Source of the DNA: Triops longicaudatus
Lineage: Eukaryota; Arthropoda; Branchiopoda; Notostraca; Triopsidae
Direction of reading: 5' to 3'
DNA length: 64,000 nt
NCBI GenBank assembly: GCA_022885665.1
Contig: JAGQDJ010000030.1
Coordinates: 248,001-312,000 of the forward strand
The notes below the pieces were generated by a model that worked only from the letters and a program-made list of their open reading frames with translations, was not told the origin of the DNA and did no database searches. The position numbers were made by a program, and so were the translations under genes. Shown one piece after another: positions 1-12,300 of the stretch. The stretch's first letter is position 1. Each line of letters opens with the position of its first letter.

Positions 1-3000
1 ATTGTCCAAGCGCTGGTTTTGAGGAAAGCGATGCTGGTAAGCTACTGGCAGGGGGCGTGGTTTAGGTTCTTTGCTATTTGAACTGCTTTAAATTTCTTAT
101 TTTTTCTTCTTGAGTCAAAAGCTTAATACAATAACTAAAAACTGTAGCACAAGTATAATTCTTTATTTTTGATATTTTAAAAGTATTTTTAGTATTTCAG
201 TTAGCGTATTTATTTTAGTAAGAATTTACACAAATGTTTTGGTACTTTAGTAAGTATTTTAAGAAGTATTTCTTAAGTAAGTGTTTTTGTACACATTTAT
301 GGTAATTATTTTTAGTAATTATTTGTTCCAAGGCTGTAAAAGACGATGAAATGGATAGAAAGGCAGATAAAAGCCAAAGTGGCGGAGAATAGAAATTAGA
401 GCAGGAATTGAAGGCCATTGTGGCCAATCACTTTGCGAGATAACGAGAGTCGTATTGTTAGCGAGGGTGGCAGCATCCCTTTGCCGGTACTTTGCGTTTC
501 TTTTGTCTTCACGCGGAACGGCTTTGAAGGCAACGCGATACATGCGAGGCAAGGTTTAAGCGATGCGTTCTTATGCGCTTATTATAACTGCAGCACCTCC
601 AATAAAAAGGAAAAGCTGGGATGAAAAAGAATAGAAAGAGGAGAAAAAGAGATCCCTTCCCATGGTTAGTGACGGGAGTAAGTGGGAGGGGAAAAAAGTT
701 TAAAAGACTACTGGAGAAGGCAAAGTTTGGGGTGGAGTTTTCTGCAGGTTTTTATTTCGTCTTTTTCTGTTTATTGCTTTGTCTTCTATCTGCTTGTTGA
801 AAACGGAGACCTTCCATCGTTTTTTTTTTTTAATTGAGGCACTTTTCTAAGTTTTAGTATATTCGTAAATTCAGTCGTTATAATTTCCCGATTTTTCTGC
901 GTCGCTTGTTTCAGTCGTATCATTAGCGCGTTAAGTCTATACGCACGCTGGGTTTTATGGACAATTCTTTCAATTTCACAGTTCCGACGTTCTCGCTTCC
1001 GTGCGTTTTCAAAGCGCACTCGGGAACGCAGTTTTCAGTTTTGAATTTTAATATAAAATTAAATAAAAATACAAATATACAAAATTAAAGATTACATTAT
1101 ATTAAATTAAATTATATTGAACTGTATTAAATTGCATTAGATATTAATATGGAGTATTTTAGATACGAATTGCCGTGAGAGTATTGTTTGATTTGGATTG
1201 TAAATTGCCAAAAATAATGACTATTTTTGGGGAATATTATTCGTGACTATTTGAAAGTATTTCTCGTCGTCTTTTCATTTGTTGAGAAGTGGTTAAAAAA
1301 ATCTAAAAAGATTCAGGCCATGGAAGATCCGATTTTTCCGAAGTGTTTTATGATGCCAAGTTCGTTATATCCGATGGTGTACGTTGACGGTGTAAGTCTA
1401 ATGTACGTTATGTCTGAACTTTTCTTCGTAACACAAAAATATTGTCACTCAGAGATGGAGGACAGCAAAGAGCGTTTGTTCACGTTGATAATAAGTAATT
1501 TTAAAACATGTAAAAAATAAAAAAAAATATTTTAAAGTATTTAAAAAAATATTTTAAAATAAAATATAAATAAATAAAAAAAATATAAATAAAAAAAATA
1601 TAAATAAAAAAAATAACAAATAAATAGGGACATTAACGAGATCCGTTAAATCCGGCGAGAAATTGGTAAGTAATATATCAGTACAATGTTATAGAGTACG
1701 TTCGGACTAGCGGGTGGATGAAGTGTGAACTTCACGACTCTTACCTTTACTCAGTGTCAGTTATTTTTATGTGCGCGCTTCAGTTTGTCGCGTAAAAAGC
1801 TCGAGTAAATAGTTAGAGTGCCAAGTTTTCTGTTTCCTTCCTCGAATTAATCACAAAGTTGTCAGCGCAGTTGGTACGTGGGCGGGGAAAACTCGAAAAA
1901 CAGCCATTAATACCCACGTTTGAATTATTTCACGTGTCCTTACCAGACGCGTCAACAGAACGTAAAACTAACTTGAATTCCTCTATTTATTTTAAAATTC
2001 GGATGATCAAACACGTATCAATTCAAACCAGTAGCCTACTAACGTGAAATCCCACAATCAAACTCTTTTTTAAATAATTAATTTTTTTAAAAAATTGTAA
2101 AAAATAAATACTTTTAAAAAATAAAATAAAAAATATTTGATAAAAATAACGTATCTTTATTTATTTGTGTACACAAAAAAACGTGTACCTAAGTCGGATT
2201 TTCAGTTTAGTTGCTCACAAATTGAATTAACTTAGCTAAACGTGACGTTTCACTTTGTATAATCTCATATGTTGGCAAGGTAAACGGTCTCTGTTTGTGT
2301 CTACGGTTACGCGACCCAATCAATTTCCCCTGAATTTTCCAAAATGGGCTTCTGTTGATTTTTCCCCCTTCAAACATTTCAAAGCAAGCCTGGAGAGATT
2401 TTTAAAGTTGTTTCCAGTAATTTTCGTAGGATTTCATCCGAGAAGCAAATATAACAAGACGGAATGAAGAAATACTTGTATCCAGAAAGCAAAAAGGCAT
2501 TGTTGTTTCCACAAGAGTGAGGAATCTTGTGAGGCACTCGAGTTTCGGTCAATTCCTAATTAAATTTGAAAAAGGCTCCTGGCTGGATTTCGGGGCTCGT
2601 GGACCCAACTTGAGGATTGATTAAACTAGGAGTTCACTTTGAAGGATAAGAGAAGGTACAGTTTTCGTTGCAAGCATTGTAAACATTGCTAAGCAATTGA
2701 GGTAGAAGTCCATGGTGACTCAGTTGTTCCCGAGCATGGCTTTTGAGAACACACCGAAACGGAGGGGAGAAATTCAAGAGATTTTGTGAAGAGAGGGGAG
2801 AGATATGACAAAGAGCATAATTTCGATGGATTGTTGTCAAAAGTAATTATACTTAATCTTGCAGCCAAATGTTGAGGGTGCTTACTGGCGTGTAAAAAAA
2901 GAAATGCGTACCATTTATGCATGCAAACGTGGTAAACGGCGATGCTCAATGTAGCGGATAAATTCCCCATTTACTGTGAAGGAATAAACATAGGAAAGAA

Positions 3001-3387
3001 ACACTTTCAACTCCCATTTTCGCCTCTGGAAACTTGTCTCCTGTTTTATTATATTTTAAATAGTTTTTTTAGAGTTTAGACACGAATTACGATTTAAGGA
3101 CAATCTACGCCTAACGTCGTAAATATATTGTTTCTTGTTTTTTTTTCTTCTGTATCGATTTATTTATAAATTAAAGAATATCAGACAATGTAGGTAATGT
3201 TACTTCGGAAATCGATTTTTTTAAATTTCTTTAAACATTCTTTTTTAGCGCGCTTTTAGTGTTTTCGAATTTTTGCTACCAAAAGATTATAGTTACAGTT
3301 TGGAGATACCTTCTCTCTAAGAAGGATAGTGTCTTTAGTAGACTTTCTGCCCGCTTAAGCGAAGACAGTCAGTCTTTTGTCTCCGAC

Positions 3388-3645
3388 GTTCAAAATTACC
3401 CAGTGAACTCCGACCCTCTTCACGTGCTATAGCTTGTGGGTTATTGGAGATGTGCATTTTAAAATTTTCGCAACCGAAAGATAACTATGACATGTCTTTT
3501 GCTAGAGTGATATTAAATCGACCAGTCTGTATGCAACATAAATCAAAATGCACACACAACCTTTGCCTCCAAAGAAATTCGGTGTTCAAAATTACCTAGG
3601 AAACTCTGACCCTTTCTACATGCTATAGCTTATGGGTTTTTGGAG
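3388..3645. repeat. Pair of imperfect 62-bp direct repeats
   Basis: Bases 3388-3449 and 3584-3645 match closely over 62 positions. Both start GTTCAAAATTACC and contain GCTATAGCTT; both end TTGGAG. The spacing is 196 bp. The function is unknown; it may be an old tandem duplication or part of a dispersed repeat. Confidence 0.8.
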
Positions 3646-3837
3646 GTAAGCTAGTCGCTGTCAAGGGAGTCACGACATGTGAAGACAAAACGTAGGAAAA
3701 CTTGTACTTTAAAAATGCGTGCGTTAATTGTAAAATCGAAAGTAAAAATTCATGTAGCTTTTTCGACTCCGCCTCGTTTTTTAGAAAAAAGGGTTCGTTT
3801 CGTTATAACTTAACGTGTATCCTTTAAAAAGGAAAAT

Positions 3838-3925
3838 AAAAACGGAATAATTATTCTTATTATTGTTATTATTCCTATTCTTATTACTATCATTATCATT
3901 ATTATCATTATTATTATTATTATTG
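3838..3925. repeat. ATT/TTA-type microsatellite
   Basis: A degenerate run of TTATTATTG, TTATTACTATCATTATC and pure ATT units. It is simple sequence within intronic DNA. Confidence 0.85.
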
Positions 3926-5489
3926 TATAAGAAATTTTTTTTATAAATTTCCTGCAAAACGAATGGAATTAAAGGCGTTTGCCCGGAAAGGAAGCGAATT
4001 AGACGAAAATAACGAGGAAAAAAAGATATAGAAGAGAGAAACGAAGGTGGTTTACTAAGATGATGGTGTCACCAACAGTAGTCTCCCTTCTTCCGGCGCA
4101 CACATCTTATCTGCCTACGTCAGCTCGTTCGTCTTCCGAGTGACGGTTTTTAGGATGGCACTTGCAATCTGGAATGATCTCTATAAGAAGAAAAAGAAAC
4201 GCAGAACGAATCTTTGAGAAGTTTTTTTTTTTTTCAGGCGTGAGCTAATGCTCGCTGTCATTTGTTATACATCTGAATCTAATTTTTCATGGAAATAATT
4301 TTATTGTAATATTACTTGTACATGTTGTGTATGTTTTCACGTCATTAGAGATATACTTACATATTTTATTCGCTGCCGTATTTCTGCTTACGTTGCTTAC
4401 TGTATAGAAGTAACGATATTCATAATATTATTTATTATTTACAAATGATTCATGTGACTTTTATAATCCATAAGAGTACCAAAACCACAAGTTTATTATT
4501 AATTAGGAGAAAAAAAAAACTTCTCGTTGGCTTACACTACATATAGTGTTGAAAAATTTGGAATTTTATACAGTCAAAATGTTCGACGTCGTACAATTGC
4601 GTTATCTGTCAACAAGATTCTGGTTCCAGGAAGAAATCCCGAAAACTTTGAAAGCCAAAACTTGCCGTCTTCATTATCGTTGTAGCTAAACTCCAGGTGG
4701 CTTTAATTGAGTTCGCGAACGAATCCTCAGAAAGTTTTTCCCCCTAATTAACTTAAACGATGGCAATAATTCCAAAGCTTCTCATTTGAGCTGTTTTGTC
4801 CTCAAGTTTCCAAGTCAAATGGATGTTTGTGTCAGCTTTTTTCTTTGCCGGAGGAACTAAGTTGCGAGAAGTCTTATTTAGCTTCCTTTTTAGGAACTCA
4901 GCGAGAAATTCGGTAGAGTTATTCTTTAGTTGCTGATGCGAGAGAGAAAAAGTTGCACAAAATCCCCCAAGGAAATTATTTTCTTGTATCACCTTACACG
5001 ACAGAGCTCCTCAGTTTCTTTTAGCACACGAGATAAAAATGAGGAATAAAAACGTTAGATTTTTTTTTTTTATTCTTGTCGCAGTCTTCGGTCGTCGTGA
5101 AGAGCGTTGAAATTGAGAGCAAAAATGATACCAAGCGTTGTGGAGAAAATGAAAAAAGTGTCAAGTGTCGATCGTTTTTCTCCGAATTATATTTCCATCT
5201 TGCTTTTTCCTATTAAAAACTCGATTATAAGCTCTTTTCCAAGTAGGCACTGCCTCTTCTTGAGTTTTTGTAAATTTAGAGAGCGAATTATACAACTGGA
5301 AAATTGGCGTCAATAAAACGGTCGGACATTTTTTCCAGGGAAATTATCGTTCTACAGCGTTGTGTTGCTATTGTGTTGTTAAAAAGATTATATAGAGATT
5401 TTAGTGTTTTTTTTTCCATGTTTGTCTTTGGACGTATTTCAAGTGTTTTTGCTTTTCTGATTTTTTATTGCATTTTGCGCACTTCAATT

Positions 5490-5830
5490 TATTGGGAATT
5501 ATTTCGATTATTTGGAATTTATCTAGTTATTCGGAATTTATTTCAATTATTTGGAATTTACTCCAGTTATTTGAAATAACTTCGATTATTTGGAATTATT
5601 TCGATTATTTGGAATTATTTCGATTATTTGGAATTTATCTAGTTATTCGGAATTTATTTCAATTATTTGGAATTTACTCCAGTTATTTGAAATAACTTCG
5701 ATTATTTGGAATTATTCCGATTATTTGGAATTTATCTAGTTATTCGGAATTTATTTCAATTATTTGGAATTTACTCCAGTTATTTGAAGTAACTTCGATT
5801 ATTTGGAATTATTTCGATTATTTGAAATTT
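5490..5830. repeat. Nested tandem repeat, 19-bp units inside a 97-bp higher-order unit
   Basis: Units related to ATTTGGAATTATTTCGATT recur about every 19 bp. A longer block of about 97 bp recurs: the landmark TCTAGTTATTCGG lies at 5522, 5638 and 5735, spaced 116 and 97 bp, and the difference is one 19-bp subunit. Decayed units continue to about 5990. Open frames through it (repeats of the type ELFRLFGIY) are a by-product of the repeat period and are not genes. Confidence 0.9.
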
Positions 5831-6222
5831 ATTTAATTTTTACTTTGTTAATTTTTTTAAAATGATTTCGATTATTCGGAGTTGGTTTCAGTTAGTGGGA
5901 ATTTATTTTTTCATTGTTTCGAATTATTTGGAATTTGTTTCAGTTATTTAGAATTAATTCGATTATTTGGAATTTATCTCGTGTACTTGTGTTAAGTAAG
6001 TATTAGAGGTTAGAAACGTAGTCTGTCATAGGTAAATATTGCTTTAGCCGTATTTTAGCTTAAATCGTATTAAAGTCGGTATGGAAGCTTGGAATGAGTA
6101 ATGAATCGATTTTGGGGCCGAAATTGAAGTTGAACGACAGAGGCATATGTATTCGTGTAGGAATGTTTTGACATATTGGGATTATATGACGCGAGCGTTA
6201 ATTCCGTATCTCTTTTCGGCAG

Positions 6223-6327
6223 CTGGTCGGGGGCGAATTTGACATGGAATTGAATTTCGTCGTCCAGGATGGAAATTGCATTCTCCACATGCTTGAATTA
6301 CTCGAGCATTGCCCAGCGGGATTACAG
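6223..6327 (+). CDS. nbea: nbea exon 1 of those found (N-terminal solenoid)
   Basis: Encodes 35 residues, beginning LVGGEFDMELNFVVQDGN and ending EHCPAGLQ. This matches the conserved NBEA/LRBA block LVGGEFD...NFIIQ. The acceptor is TTTCGGCAG at 6222 and the donor GTAAAA at 6328; phase 0 on both sides. The preceding exon was not located. Confidence 0.93.
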
Positions 6328-9300
6328 GTAAAAAAATAGAAAAAATAAATCAAGAAAAATTAACTAAAAAGAATTATATTACTTCCTCTTCTTCCATTTC
6401 TCCTTTTCTTCCGCGTCCTTTTCCTCCATTTCCGTCTTTAGTCGTTTCGTACTCTTCTTGCCTCACATTGACTTGTTTTTATTTTGATCTCGACGTCATT
6501 TGAATTTTTCTCCCTTTTTCCTGTCGTTACATTCCCCAAATTGAGAGCACAAATTGATGCACCGAAGGAGACAGTGCTCCAAAGAGGAAATGAGAAAGCT
6601 CCCTTCAGCTTCTTTTGCCTTTTTTTAAGAGTATTTCTCACTTTGGCTCCAGTTTCCCTGTTCGTCTTTAACCTTATTGATGAATTCGTATCAAAGCGAT
6701 GTGCTCCCTAATTCCCTCTTCCTATCTAGCTTGTCGTGAGGGCTCAAGTCAGGTCGTGTCAGTGGGAAATTTACATAAATTTTAAGAAAGCTCGCCTTGA
6801 AAAGAAATATATATAACTACACTTTGTTTCGTGTTGTAATGTCTCCTAAACTCTTTTTTTAAGAGTTAAAAGAAGATAGGTTCCCTTTCCAGTCAAAAAA
6901 TCATTACAATTACAATACCGGATTTTTATTATTTTTTAATTCTAATACGAGAGGCGGTAAATTTTCTTTCTGACATGAGTCAAAATCTCGATTTTTTTGA
7001 GGATTTTTTTTTTCATGCTTGTAAGGCTAATTTCTGCTTAGGAACAGAACTACGAAAGATTGCGTGTGGGATTACGTAATAAGAAGTTTCATTACAGCCT
7101 TTGGTCCTAAATGACAGGGTTGTCAACAGGTTGGGCGAACAAGATTCATAAGAAAGTTGTATAGAAGGTCAAGTTGTGAGAAAGGACGTTCTTTTGGGTT
7201 TTCTTCCCTAGGAAGGACATCCAATCCAATTTTGACGAACTAAATACGGAATAGGATATGAAAAGAGGTGGGAGAAGAGGGAGAGAAAGGATTAAGGGGA
7301 GCAAGCGTCTGAAATTGAAGTTCAATTGGATGGATGTTGCCCAGAAACAACCTACTTTCGCATGACGAAAACAGCTCGCTTGGCCTGGGTCGCTAGGGCA
7401 CCAAAGTTTTAGCAATTCTGGTTCTACAGTAGTGAAATACAAGAAATTTCTTCGAAGTTGTGTTTGGTCTTCTGGTATGAAAAATAAGATAGAACAGAAT
7501 TTATCCTATTACGATATCTTATCATCTTTATGTGCAATTGTATCCATTCATAAAGCAAGCTTGTGAAATCTACGGTTGCAATATTTTAATAAATTTAATT
7601 GACTTATTATGTTAAATTTGAGAGCATTCTGGAAATCGTAATTTTAGGTTAGACAAGTTTTAAATTGTAATATTTACTAAGTTAGTTTGGTTTCATGTCG
7701 TAAGCTTCGACTAACGTAATTTTTAAGCTATAACATAATTAATTTTGAAAGATTTTCGGTGGCAAATTTAAGATGAGTTAAAAAATGAAAATGCAAAGTC
7801 GAGAAAATTTAAGCAAATTTTAAGTTATAGTTTCGAGCTTAAACAACTTAAAGATAAGCTATAATTATAATATCTTTGGTTTAGGGACGTTAATGTGGAA
7901 TTTATTAGAAGTCTTTAGTTGTGTTTAGTAACGCATTTGGGCCGAAAAGAAAAGTAATACGTAGCAATCCTATTGTTGTCAATACTTGACAAGTGAGAAG
8001 CGTTGACAAACGCTTATGTTAGAACAAAGATTTCAATGCTGCCGTCACCAGCTTTTCTTTCGCTTGAAATCGAAAGCGTGGGAGGGATATAGGCACGAAA
8101 ATTGGAAAATAAATGATGTAAGCAGAGTTTCTATGCTTTGACAGCGTATTTCTGCATTCTTAACAAGATTCTTGCCTCTCTGATTTGTTAAGAGCTAACA
8201 ATTTATTAATAAAGTAACACACGTCAGCTCTTTAGAAACTGGAATTTCTTGCTTGCAGACTTTGTCTGTTCTTTAGCTTCAAAAAATAGAAAAAAATGAG
8301 AATACGAAAAATATTAAAAAAGTGAAAAATGGAGGAAAATGTGTCGCGTGAACCGTTTCAAAGCAGAAGAAAAGCTCAAGAGCGTCTGCTGTTATGCTTT
8401 TTGTGAAATGGTGCTGAAGAAACCACTAACACTAATTAGGCTGTCAGTGGGCAAAAATAAATAACATACTGGGACATAATCTTTGTAACACTAGAGACCT
8501 TTTACTTTTTTCTTCTTTTTTTCTTTACTTTTTATACGAAAAGGTACGAGGAACGTGCTTGGTTTAATTGTGTCCTTTCGTGTTTCTTTTACAGGCCGAA
8601 ATCTGGAGCGTGTTTATTGCCATTTTGCGCAAAAGTATCCGCAATTTGCAAGCGTGCACGGAAGTCGGGTTAGTACAACACGTACTCCAGCGATTGCCCC
8701 ATTCCGAACCTATTGTTGCAGGTAAAAAAAGAAACATGTTGACAGCAAAAGTGACACGAGACAATTTCGCAAAATATATCTTGTGATCTTTTTTAAAGCC
8801 CTTGAAACATTTTTCAGAAATTTTGAAAACCCAGGAAAAAGCTGAGTAGAGTAAAAAAAAATGTAAAAATAAAAAATAAAATAAAAAATAATAAACATAT
8901 ATATATAAAATAATAATAAAAAAATAAATAAAAAAAATCCGTAACCGTTAAAAGACGCTAGCCTCTAATATTGATAGCTTTGGAATCTGAAAAATACTCC
9001 AAATATTATAATTAAAATTTATAATTAAAAATATGAACAAATTTATACATAAAAATGAAAAAATATTTGTAAAGGTTTCGTAAGAAAGTGCAAAGTACAT
9101 GTGAAAAATACAAGAAAAAGAGTAAAATTTCGGAAGAGATTTTTATAGTGATTATTTGACTATTTTTTTTTTACATGGTTTGGCTCTGTTTTTGACATTT
9201 TAAAGTCAGTCGAATTTTCGACCAAATTTTTCATATTTTCAGTATATTAGTGTTAATAATAACTTTAATAACTTATTTGTATTGCGTCGTGTTTCTTTCG

Positions 9301-12300
9301 TCTATTTTTCGATAAAAGAAGCAAAAATGTCTTAATATGTGTGTACGTATTGTTTCAGATCTTTTAATTGAATTGCTGGGAGTGATAACAAGCTACAGTG
9401 TGACGGTCAAAGAGTTAAAGATGCTGTTCCGGGCCATGAAAGCGGAAAACGGAATCTGGGTACGCTTAAAAAAAGTCTTTATTTTCTATTTTCCCTATTT
9501 TTTTCAGTAGAACGTTCAGTATTTAATTTGCGATCCCAGTCTTTTTGGTCATGTTGAATATCGTATTGCGTACTGTAAAATTTGCCTTTAAGTGATTTTT
9601 TATTTTATTATTATTTTACTTTTTATTTTTATTTATTTATTTTATTATTATTTTACTTTTTATTTTTATTTTCTTAAATTTTTAATTTAATTTATTTATT
9701 ATTTTATTTATTGATTGATTGATTGATTTTTTTATTTATTATTTTATTGATTTATTTCGTTTTATTTATTTATTTATTTTTTTACTGATAATAGCCGAGA
9801 CATTCCGTGAAGCTGTTGAGTGTACTTCGACAAATGCCGCATCGTACTGGTCCGGACGTTTTTTTCAGCTTTCCTGGCAAGAAAGGCTCGGTAATGAAGT
9901 TTTTGACTCTTAACTCGTACCCTTAGAAAACAAATATAGTTAAAAAATAATAAATAAAAAAATAAAATTTCAAGAGTGTGGTCCAGACTTGCTGGCTCAT
10001 TTTTTTTTTCTTTTTATGTCTCACTTAGGCTATTGTGCTGCCTCCGTTGGCCAAGTGGCCTCAGGAGAACGGTTTTACGTTTACTACGTGGTTCCGATTA
10101 GATCCCATTAACTCGGTCAACATTGAGCGGGAAAAGCCTTATCTCTATTGGTATGTCATGCACAGTTTCTTTCACCGTTTCCTTCAGACCGTGTTGGCTG
10201 CTGTGTTTATCTTGGGTACAACGCTGTTAAGCCCGAAAGCAAAGACAAATACTGCTTGACGAATGAAAACCCAATAACAAACGAAAACACGGGCGACAAT
10301 GATCCAGGACAACTTTTATTGTACTCCTATTGTTGTTCTTTCCCTCACCGTTCGTCCTATTCATCACTTTTGCCCTCTTTTTTGTACTTTCAATGGTTAT
10401 ATTCTATACGTTTCTTTTAATTTCTGTAAACTGCTTTAAAAATATTTGTAATTTATTTACGGATATTCTTACAACAATTTTTTGGATTTTAATTTCTGTT
10501 TATTTTTTATTATTTTTCACGAATAGTTTCAAGACAAGTAAAGGTGTTGGATATTCGGCTCATTTCGTGGGAAATTGCTTGGTACTGACATCAATGAAAA
10601 TTCGGGGAAAAGGCTACCAGCATTGCGTCAAATACGAATTCCAGCCACGGAAATGGTACATGCTGGCTATAGTGTACATTTACAACCGGTGGACGAAAAG
10701 CGAAATTAAATGCTTTGTCAACGGCCAATTAGCGTCCAGTACTGAAATGGTGTGGGCCGTTTCGGCCACCGAGGTAAAATCTCTCGTTTTTCTCTGTACG
10801 GTAGATTCTCCTTATAACGAACCCTTTTGTGGTGACAGGTTACGATAAATGTACTAGAAACCCTAGAAATACGTGTAGTACAAATACAGACAAATTGTCT
10901 GATAGCCTGAAAATTAAAATTTTTTTACTTGAAGGTTCGTTATAACGAGTTTCATTGTACATTGTAACTTAATGTACGTTTGTGAATTTCAGAAAAGTGG
11001 AAGAAATAGAATAAATAAATAATAATAATGAGAGTAGAATAAATAAATAAAAAGTGAGTAATTCTAGTCATATTTGATGTCGTTTAGTTTCTTGACAGTC
11101 TGTTTTTTTCCCTTGTAATTTCGTTCCTATAGAGAATTGAAAGCTTACCTTGCTTTGGATACGATCGATAAGAGTAGGAATTTGTATAAGTGGACGCATA
11201 AGAGAGAACGGAGATAAAACAGGTCACAGATCGTTACTGTGGTACATTTCTGTCTTGGAAATCAGTTTTTTAAACAAAAAACTAGGAATTTGCATTAGGA
11301 ATGCGAAATTAAAATCGCAACAGTGAATATATGTTCTAAGGAGAGACAAATATTTTAACTGGCTTTTATTTTTCAAAAATTTTTATTTTGTATTTATTTT
11401 ATTTTGTATTTATTTTATTTGTATTTATTTATTTTGAGCTGCAATGCATGTCATATGCGATTTCTACGAAAGATATTCCTCGAAACCAGCAAGTTTATTT
11501 CTTTTTGTTCTGTCTCGGAAGGAATTTATAGGAGAGCTATTTTCTCTAAGACAATCTACCGCGTTTTAGGACGAGTTTGCATAGGTTTCCCATGGCGATG
11601 GTGTTTTTTTGTGTGTGTGGAAAACATTGAAATTTATGGCACTTTTTACGGAAGAATCATAAATAACAAGTACTTTTTAGTTATGAACGCATAAATTTTA
11701 TTAATTCAGGAAATATGAGTAAAATTAAAAAGATTTGTTTTACACAAGGAACGATTTATAGTTAATTGCCATTAAGAACCAATTTTGTAGAGAGAAACAG
11801 GTGCAAAATTTAACTCATAAATAAGGCAATCAAAATACGCGCAAGCACACGATTAAACAATTCCATTTAAATTTGAGTTCAAGAAGCAAACATAAGATGA
11901 AGAAAAATCGTCTATGTAGTAAACATGTATGCAGTAATTCATGTAAGCTAACCTAGTTTGCAAGTTAGTAAAATGCAACAATTGAGAAATACAACACATA
12001 AAAAATCTAAAAATAGTAAAATCAGAGATTTTGTAATTTTTCCTGATGTACCGGGTTGCGTAGCGTAATAAATACTTTCAAAATATCGCAATGAGTCAAA
12101 AGTCCCACAAATCTTCTATTGGTTTCAAATGGTCATCTTTTTTGTCTTCATTTTTCGCTGGACAGCCGTATGACAAATGCTACATCGGAGCTTCACCGGA
12201 ATTGGACCAAGATCGCGTGTTTTGTGGACAAATGGCAGCGATTTACTTATTCAGCGAAGCGTTAACAGCTCATCAAGTCTGCGCCATGCATCGATTGGGA

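Larger units (their letters stand above)
1..6222. other. Non-coding DNA upstream of the first recognised nbea exon (intron or 5' flank)
   Basis: I see no recognisable gene here on either strand; the open frames are short and unconvincing. It holds A/T simple sequence (1520-1625, 2080-2160, 3838-3925), an imperfect 62-bp direct repeat (3388-3449 and 3584-3645) and a nested tandem repeat (5490-5830). The conserved exon that precedes exon 1 in other animals (block ending in GEVSNRDIV) was not found, so this is most likely part of a large 5' intron. Confidence 0.6.

Noticed and set aside
1..36. Possible 3' end of an nbea exon: open IVQALVLRKAML followed by a good donor GTAAGC, with phase 0 matching exon 1.
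   Set aside because: The family reads RDIV followed by about six residues and then LVGGEFD. This stretch is about four residues too long and, apart from the two residues IV, does not match. Only 36 bases are visible, so it stays unproven.
1227..1520. 97-codon open frame on the + strand.
   Set aside because: AT-rich, Lys/Phe/Ile-dominated translation with no recognisable family or splice context; consistent with chance.
5304..5695. Open frames with a repeated ELFRLFGIY-type peptide.
   Set aside because: Created by the period of the 19/97-bp tandem repeat; no gene.
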